Shown one piece after another: positions 61,666-64,000 of a stretch of DNA of 64,000 bases. This DNA is from Roseobacter sp. GTDB taxonomy: Bacteria > Pseudomonadota > Alphaproteobacteria > Rhodobacterales > Rhodobacteraceae. Every line of letters begins with the position of its first letter. Position 1 is the first letter of the stretch. The stretch is from NCBI GenBank assembly GCA_024636475.1, contig JAGXHA010000043.1, positions 1-64,000 on the forward strand. The letters are read 5' to 3'. A model generated the notes under the pieces. The model did not search any database. It was not told the origin of the DNA and saw nothing but the letters and a program-made list of their open reading frames with translations. The translations under genes were made by a program, and so were the position numbers.

Positions 61666-63234
61666 TCATGTCTTTGCATTTTCCCAAAAAGGTATGCGAA
61701 GTTCCTTCTTGAGGATTTTTCCGATTGAACTGCGCGGCAGAACATCGCGAATTTCTACAGCACTTAGGCGCTGGCTTTTGCCAAGTCTCGCATTGGCATC
61801 TGCACAAATCAGATCAGCAGTGCGGTTGGCACCCTCACGCAGCACGACCAACCCCAACGGCGTCTCGCCCCATGCATCAGACGGAACACCGATCACCGCG
61901 GCATCGGTCACGTCAGGGTCAGCCAGTAACACCAGCTCAAGATCATCGGCGTAGATGTTCAGCCCCCCCGAGATGATCATGTCTTTCTTGCGGTCTGACA
62001 GGATCAGAAAACCGTCCTCGTCAAACCGGCCCATATCACCTGACCGGAAAAACACGTGGCCCGCATCGTCGCGCCAGATGTAGTCGGCAGTTAGATCGTC
62101 GCGCCCGAAATACCCCGCCATCATAGTGGGGCCACGACCACAAATCTCGCCGACCTGACCCCTTGAGACTTCATTGCCCGCCTCATCAATCAAGCGGATC
62201 TCGTTGCCGGGGGCGGGCTGGCCGACGGTGTGCAGCTTGTCTGGATGCTCGGCCGAGTTCAATACCGTCACCCCACCGCCTTCGGTCAGGCCGTAGTATT
62301 CAAGCAATTTACCGGGAAACCGTGCCAGAACATCGGCTTTGACTTCGGCTCGCAAGGGTGCCGAGGTCGAGAACTTTACCCGCATCGACGACAGATCAAA
62401 CCGGTCGAAATCGGGCACTTCCATTATGCGTTTATATTGGACCGGCACCAACATGGTATGGGTGATCTTTTCACGCTGGACGATTTCAAGATAGCCGCGT
62501 GCGTCGAATTTAGGCATCAGATAGACGGTAGATCCACCATAAAGCGTGGGCAAAAACGACACGATCGTGGTGTTGGAATAGAGCGGCGTCGACAGCAGCG
62601 TGCGCGCGTTATCATCGTATCCGTTGGGCGTCACACGGTCCATCTGCGCCGCGCGCATCCAGTGATTGTGCAATATGCCTTTGGGTGTGCCAGTGGTGCC
62701 TGACGAATAGATCAGGTTGAATGCGTCTGACATGTCCAACGGAATTTCAGGGTCCGTGGCGTCGGCAGCATCCACCGCAGCGTCGAAGGGCTGGAAGTCA
62801 GGGCGCTCAAAATCGATGGCAAACCGCGCAATTTGCAGATCGCCCACAAAGCCCTCGACCAGATCCAGATATTGCGCTGCCACGAAAATCGCCCTGGCCC
62901 CACAGTCGGTCAGCATTTTTTGCAGCGCCTCAGGTGCGGCCATCGTGGACAGCGGTGTCACACAGGCACCCGCCCGCAAGATGCCCATGAACAGCTCTGC
63001 ATAGGGGATCGAGTTGGGCGAGATGATCGCAACGTTGCAGCCCTTGGCAACGCCCATCGACAGCAACAGATTGGCAATCTGGTTGATCCGGGCGTCAAAC
63101 GCGCCCCACGTCACCTCGCGCCCCTCGCAGACCAACGCCAGTTTGTCGGGATGGGCCCGGGCATTGGCGCGCACCACCTCGACGATGGTATTTGTCGGCA
63201 CGTTTTGGGGTGCGGGCGGGTTGATCGGTATCAT
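61666..63234 (-). CDS. Class I adenylate-forming acyl-CoA synthetase
   Basis: LIYSSGTTGTPKGILHNH, YYGLTEGGGVTVL, SDRKKDMIISGGLNIYADDLE; ATG at 63234 preferred. Confidence 0.9.
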   Translation of the reverse strand: MIPINPPAPQNVPTNTIVEVVRANARAHPDKLALVCEGREVTWGAFDARINQIANLLLSMGVAKGCNVAIISPNSIPYAELFMGILRAGACVTPLSTMAAPEALQKMLTDCGARAIFVAAQYLDLVEGFVGDLQIARFAIDFERPDFQPFDAAVDAADATDPEIPLDMSDAFNLIYSSGTTGTPKGILHNHWMRAAQMDRVTPNGYDDNARTLLSTPLYSNTTIVSFLPTLYGGSTVYLMPKFDARGYLEIVQREKITHTMLVPVQYKRIMEVPDFDRFDLSSMRVKFSTSAPLRAEVKADVLARFPGKLLEYYGLTEGGGVTVLNSAEHPDKLHTVGQPAPGNEIRLIDEAGNEVSRGQVGEICGRGPTMMAGYFGRDDLTADYIWRDDAGHVFFRSGDMGRFDEDGFLILSDRKKDMIISGGLNIYADDLELVLLADPDVTDAAVIGVPSDAWGETPLGLVVLREGANRTADLICADANARLGKSQRLSAVEIRDVLPRSSIGKILKKELRIPFWENAKT

Positions 63235-63338
63235 CGGGCAGTCCTGATCTGGCTCAAACACCGTGGACGCAACAATCTTACGCAGGCGGCTTTGCACCCG
63301 TTGTAACGATCAGAAATAAACTTGCAAATGGATGTATC

Positions 63339-64000
63339 TCAAGTGGCTTGGTTTTTCAGCTCACGATAGGCCGCATGCTGGGACAGGAAAACCTTGCCCG
63401 TCAGGTCTGCGATGAAATGCTGTTTTTGCAGACGGTCCATTACCGGTCCTTTGACCTCGGACAGATGCAACTTGATCCCCATGTCCTTCAGCCGCGCATT
63501 GATCGCTTCGAGCGATTCCAACGCGCTGAAATCGATCTCGTTGATGGCAGAGCACATGAGGACCACATTCTTGATCTCGGGATCGACCGCCAGACGGTCA
63601 TAAATATAATCCTCCAGAAACCTTGCATTGGCAAAGTACAGGCTCTCGTCGATCCGCAAGGTAACGAGCGTGGGGTCGGTTTCGACAGTGTGACGGTGGA
63701 TATTGCGGAAATGCTCGGTGCCCGGCACCAGCCCCACTTCGGCAATATGCGGTTTGGTGGTTTTATACAGGTGCAAGAAGATCGACAGCACCACACCACA
63801 GGTCACGCCCAACTCGACGCCACTACCCAAGGTGATCAGCATCGTTGCCAGAACGGCCGCGAAATCAGCTTTGGAATAGCTCCAGGCTTTCTTGAGGATG
63901 CTGAAATCCACCAACGTCAAAACGGCGACGATGATCGTCGCGGCAAGCGTCGCTTGGGGCAAAAAGAATACCAGCGGCGTGAGTGCAAGGGCTGCGATGC
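63339..64000 (-). CDS. SulP-family anion transporter with C-terminal STAS domain, N-terminus beyond window end
   Basis: Open frame to 64000 (AALALTPLVFFLPQATLAATIIVAVLTLVDF); STAS AINEIDFSALESLEAINARLKDMGIKLHLSEVKGPVMDRL. Confidence 0.9.
   Translation of the reverse strand, partial: IAALALTPLVFFLPQATLAATIIVAVLTLVDFSILKKAWSYSKADFAAVLATMLITLGSGVELGVTCGVVLSIFLHLYKTTKPHIAEVGLVPGTEHFRNIHRHTVETDPTLVTLRIDESLYFANARFLEDYIYDRLAVDPEIKNVVLMCSAINEIDFSALESLEAINARLKDMGIKLHLSEVKGPVMDRLQKQHFIADLTGKVFLSQHAAYRELKNQAT

Overview
The window is a chromosomal segment whose gene content and protein style look like an alphaproteobacterium of the Roseobacter/Rhodobacteraceae type (inferred, not tested). It is almost fully coding, and I saw no convincing phage, transposon or CRISPR. 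Left to right it holds: a partial liv ABC transporter and an acyl-CoA ligase; accBC-aat-DUF2155-NDUFA12; a Rid protein; clpX/clpP; a photolyase-like flavoprotein with an apparently permuted domain order; phoX; znuA // zur-znuC-znuB; a ~14 kb minus-strand directon combining a Rid protein, a liv ABC transporter, kynU, kynA, a 2-aminobenzoate-CoA-ligase-like gene, beta-oxidation-type genes, a MarR regulator and an AbmA-like monooxygenase/reductase; tRNA-Thr(TGT); a DUF4331 gene; a four-gene unit (TyrDC-like decarboxylase, S9 peptidase, FIST protein, class III cyclase); a choline/betaine ABC transporter; katG/oxyR; an acyl-CoA dehydrogenase and CoA-transferase; LysR // dabB-dabA; a glycosyltransferase with a possible coupled small ORF; an MscS channel; a TPP enzyme and acyl-CoA synthetase; and a truncated SulP transporter. 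The items most worth a second look are the permuted photolyase, the decarboxylase-peptidase-FIST-cyclase unit, the tryptophan/anthranilate catabolic directon with its own transporter, and the glycosyltransferase locus. All homology calls come from motif recognition by eye; no database search was run.
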